Shown here: positions 62,374 to 64,000 of the stretch, one piece after another
Numbering within the stretch: the stretch's first letter is position 1
Layout of the letters: each line of letters starts with the position of its first letter
Assembly (NCBI GenBank): GCA_015709715.1
Contig: CP054184.1
Coordinates: 3,519,001 to 3,583,000 of the forward strand
Direction: 5' to 3'
Length of the DNA: 64,000 nt
Source of the DNA: Nitrospira sp.
GTDB lineage: Bacteria; Nitrospirota; Nitrospiria; Nitrospirales; Nitrospiraceae
Made by a program: the position numbers and the translations under genes
Notes under the pieces: model-generated
What the model was told of the DNA's origin: nothing
The model's input: the letters and a program-made list of their open reading frames with translations, nothing else
Database searches by the model: none

Positions 62374-63518
62374 GAGGCGGGAGAGCCGGCAGGGGCGGTG
62401 GCGATCGCCAGCGCGGGCAGTGAAGATTTGCATTCTCGCACGACCCGGGCAAAGATCTCCGTGAGTCTCGGATCGAACTGAGTGCCGGCCCGTTGAGTAA
62501 TGCGCAGGATTGCCTCTTCGATAGCACACGGCTGATGGCCGGGGAGGTCCACCGTCAGGTTGTCGAAGGCTTGGGCGATCGCGACGATCCGTGCGAGCAG
62601 CGGAATGTTCTCACCGTGCAATCCCTGCGGGCTCTGTGCTCCGTCAAAGCGTTCGTGGTGATAGGCGACGATGTCGCCTACCTCGGCCGGGAATCCAAGC
62701 GGGCGGAGCATCTTGGCACCGATCTCACCATGCTTTCCGGCCGGTGTCTGATCTGTTACGGCCTCATCCTCCTGGGCCGAATATTTGTAATCAGGGACAC
62801 GTAGTTTTCCAACGTCATGCAGAAAAGCGCCCAGCGCGAGGGCCTTCTGTTCGGCGTGGGAGAGATTCAATTGGTTGGCCAGGAGCGAGGCATAAAAACT
62901 GACGCGGCTACTATGGTTCAACAGTTGACGATCTTTGGCTTCCAGGAGATCCGACAGCAAAGGAATCAGCACGGCGACGTCGTCGCCGGACGAGGCGGCA
63001 TCCGGAACCGCTTTCCCTGCGAAGTAATTGGCGCGTAGGTCTTTCCACGCCTGAACCGTTTCAGCCTCTGTGCCCCACAAGGCCGTGGATAGCTTTAAAA
63101 ATGATCGAAGGTAATCCAGCCGATGTTTCTTCTCCAGCGTCTGATTGATCAACGTGATGAGCTCGGTCACGTTGAATGGTTTCAACAGGTATCCTGCCGC
63201 CCCATGGCGAATGCCTTCCATCGCCGAGGTCAGGCTGCCGTAGCCGGTGATGATAATGACTTCAATGTCGGCGTAGTCCTGCTTGATATCCTGAAGTAAA
63301 TCGAGCCCCTGCCGGTCCGGCAGTTTTTGGTCCAATGTGATGAGGTCGATGTGCTGTTCTTTCAGCACGTGAAGCGCGGATCTGGCATTGTCTGCGGTAT
63401 AAATTGTGAAAAACGGACGGAGGATGACCTTGAGCGCATCGCGCGGCCCCGTTTCGTCGTCGACGACCAGAACGGAAGGCTTTTCGCCTCGGGGATCCTG
63501 TGATGCCTGAGTTCTCAC
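62370..63518 (-). CDS. Response regulator with HD (degenerate HD-GYP) output domain
   Basis: A 382-residue protein. The receiver domain (about 15-130) has VLVVDDETGPRDAL, the phosphoacceptor in LDQKLPDRQG and the Lys in YLLKPFNV. An HD phosphohydrolase domain follows (about 190-370): HSSRVSFYASLLANQL, GAFLHDVGKLRVPD and VAYHHERFDG. In true HD-GYP c-di-GMP phosphodiesterases the last motif continues ...GTGYP; here it reads HHERFDGAQSPQG, so GYP is lost and activity may differ. The GTG at 63518 has AGGAG upstream, better than the TTG at 63551. It is downstream of an NtrC-type regulator on the same strand. Confidence 0.86.
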   Translation of the reverse strand: MRTQASQDPRGEKPSVLVVDDETGPRDALKVILRPFFTIYTADNARSALHVLKEQHIDLITLDQKLPDRQGLDLLQDIKQDYADIEVIIITGYGSLTSAMEGIRHGAAGYLLKPFNVTELITLINQTLEKKHRLDYLRSFLKLSTALWGTEAETVQAWKDLRANYFAGKAVPDAASSGDDVAVLIPLLSDLLEAKDRQLLNHSSRVSFYASLLANQLNLSHAEQKALALGAFLHDVGKLRVPDYKYSAQEDEAVTDQTPAGKHGEIGAKMLRPLGFPAEVGDIVAYHHERFDGAQSPQGLHGENIPLLARIVAIAQAFDNLTVDLPGHQPCAIEEAILRITQRAGTQFDPRLTEIFARVVRECKSSLPALAIATAPAGSPAS

Positions 63519-63728
63519 TCGGTCGCTCCTGGATGCACGGCCGGCTTCCAAGAAGGAAAGCGGTAAAACTCGTACCGCTCAGGTACTTTCCCTAAACAAG
63601 GCATATATAGCAGGTCCTGTTTTCTCACGCTACCAGATATTTGCGACAAGCCTGTGCTCTTCGCATGAGTATCAGGTGATGGATGCGCACATGCGTCAGG
63701 CTGTCTGATTGTTGTACGCCGCACGGTG

Positions 63729-64000
63729 TCATTCCTGCGTCGCCGCAGTGTCCGTAACCGGCCCGTTGTCTGGCCGGCTGATTCCCAACGTATCCATGCG
63801 GTACTTCAACATGCGACGACTGATGCCCAGCATGGCCGCCGCATGGGTCTGTACGTAGTTCGTACGCTTCAAGGCGTCCAGAATGATGTCCCGTTCGAAC
63901 TCCATCACCGCCTTTTCCAGGGAAAGGCGTCCAGCCAGTGTGTCGTCCCGTAGGGAGGTGGATCTGATGTCGGTACGTAGGATGTTGGGAAGGTGTTCGG
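63729..64000 (-). CDS. Sigma-54-dependent NtrC-family response regulator (C-terminal fragment)
   Basis: Only the last 90 or so codons are inside the window. The visible part starts near EHLPNILR, the linker that follows the AAA+ domain in NtrC-type activators. It ends with a Fis-type DNA-binding domain: LEKAVMEFERDIILDALKRT, then THAAAMLGISRRMLKYRM. Such proteins activate sigma-54 promoters after phosphorylation. It probably pairs with the HD-domain regulator just downstream, 210 bases away, a gap in which I see no clear terminator or promoter. Confidence 0.88.
   Translation of the reverse strand, partial: EHLPNILRTDIRSTSLRDDTLAGRLSLEKAVMEFERDIILDALKRTNYVQTHAAAMLGISRRMLKYRMDTLGISRPDNGPVTDTAATQE

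Overview
The window is a GC-rich, densely packed bacterial chromosome segment from a diderm (Gram-negative-type) organism. It carries lipid A and LPS genes (lpxL-like, lptD), an Mla-type lipid transport locus, squalene/hopanoid genes (hpnD, hpnE), a haem-containing fatty acid cis/trans isomerase, a PilB/GspE ATPase and three PilZ proteins. This content and the gene style fit Nitrospira or a relative in Nitrospirota. That placement is inference from gene content, not from a marker-gene comparison. I saw no rRNA, tRNA or CRISPR array. No stretch longer than 300 bases is empty apart from the decayed restriction locus.

Layout: 1-4081 is a leftward three-gene signalling operon (sensor kinase, single-domain receiver, hybrid receiver-PAS-PAS-GAF-kinase cut by the window edge). 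4257-8066 holds arfB, a fatty acid desaturase, an LpxL-like acyltransferase and three PilZ genes. 8157-11655 is an mlaE-mlaF-mlaD-TPR lipoprotein operon. 11690-14002 is a GAF-containing PilB/GspE ATPase. 14212-20207 is a leftward housekeeping operon (uppS-cdsA-dxr-rseP-proS), divergent from tldD-pmbA at 20400-23198 with good sigma-70-type promoters on both sides. 24282-28860 holds a family 4 uracil-DNA glycosylase and a four-gene overlapping operon (HAD phosphatase, metal-receptor/cobalamin-binding protein, hpnD, hpnE). 29014-35953 is mixed: SH3 protein, YjbQ, an unknown protein, a frameshifted double-FHA gene behind a membrane Ser/Thr kinase, a PHP phosphoesterase and a FolB-methyltransferase fusion. 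36001-39410 has a metacaspase with a small secreted partner, a SIMPL-domain protein and a Tim44-like protein. 39940-42315 is cti.

42330-44905 is the decayed remnant of a type I restriction-modification island. hsdM carries two frameshifts and is fused by deletion to the last codons of hsdS. A rhuM-fic gene is frameshifted. hsdR is reduced to a scrambled N-terminal piece. Beyond it lie a dicarboxylate/cation symporter and a two-gene operon coding for a PEP mutase-nucleotidyltransferase fusion and a three-domain acyl-activating enzyme/ACP/PlsC acyltransferase. I regard that pair as the most interesting candidate system here, possibly for phosphonolipid synthesis.

50946-53987 is a molybdenum cofactor cluster (moaC-moaD-moaE-moaA plus a Ni/Co-type transporter). 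54173-62373 runs metallo-beta-lactamase protein, accD, folC, lptD, a small TPR-like protein, trxA and recN. The right end (62370-64000) has a receiver-HD-domain regulator and the C-terminus of an NtrC-type sigma-54 activator.
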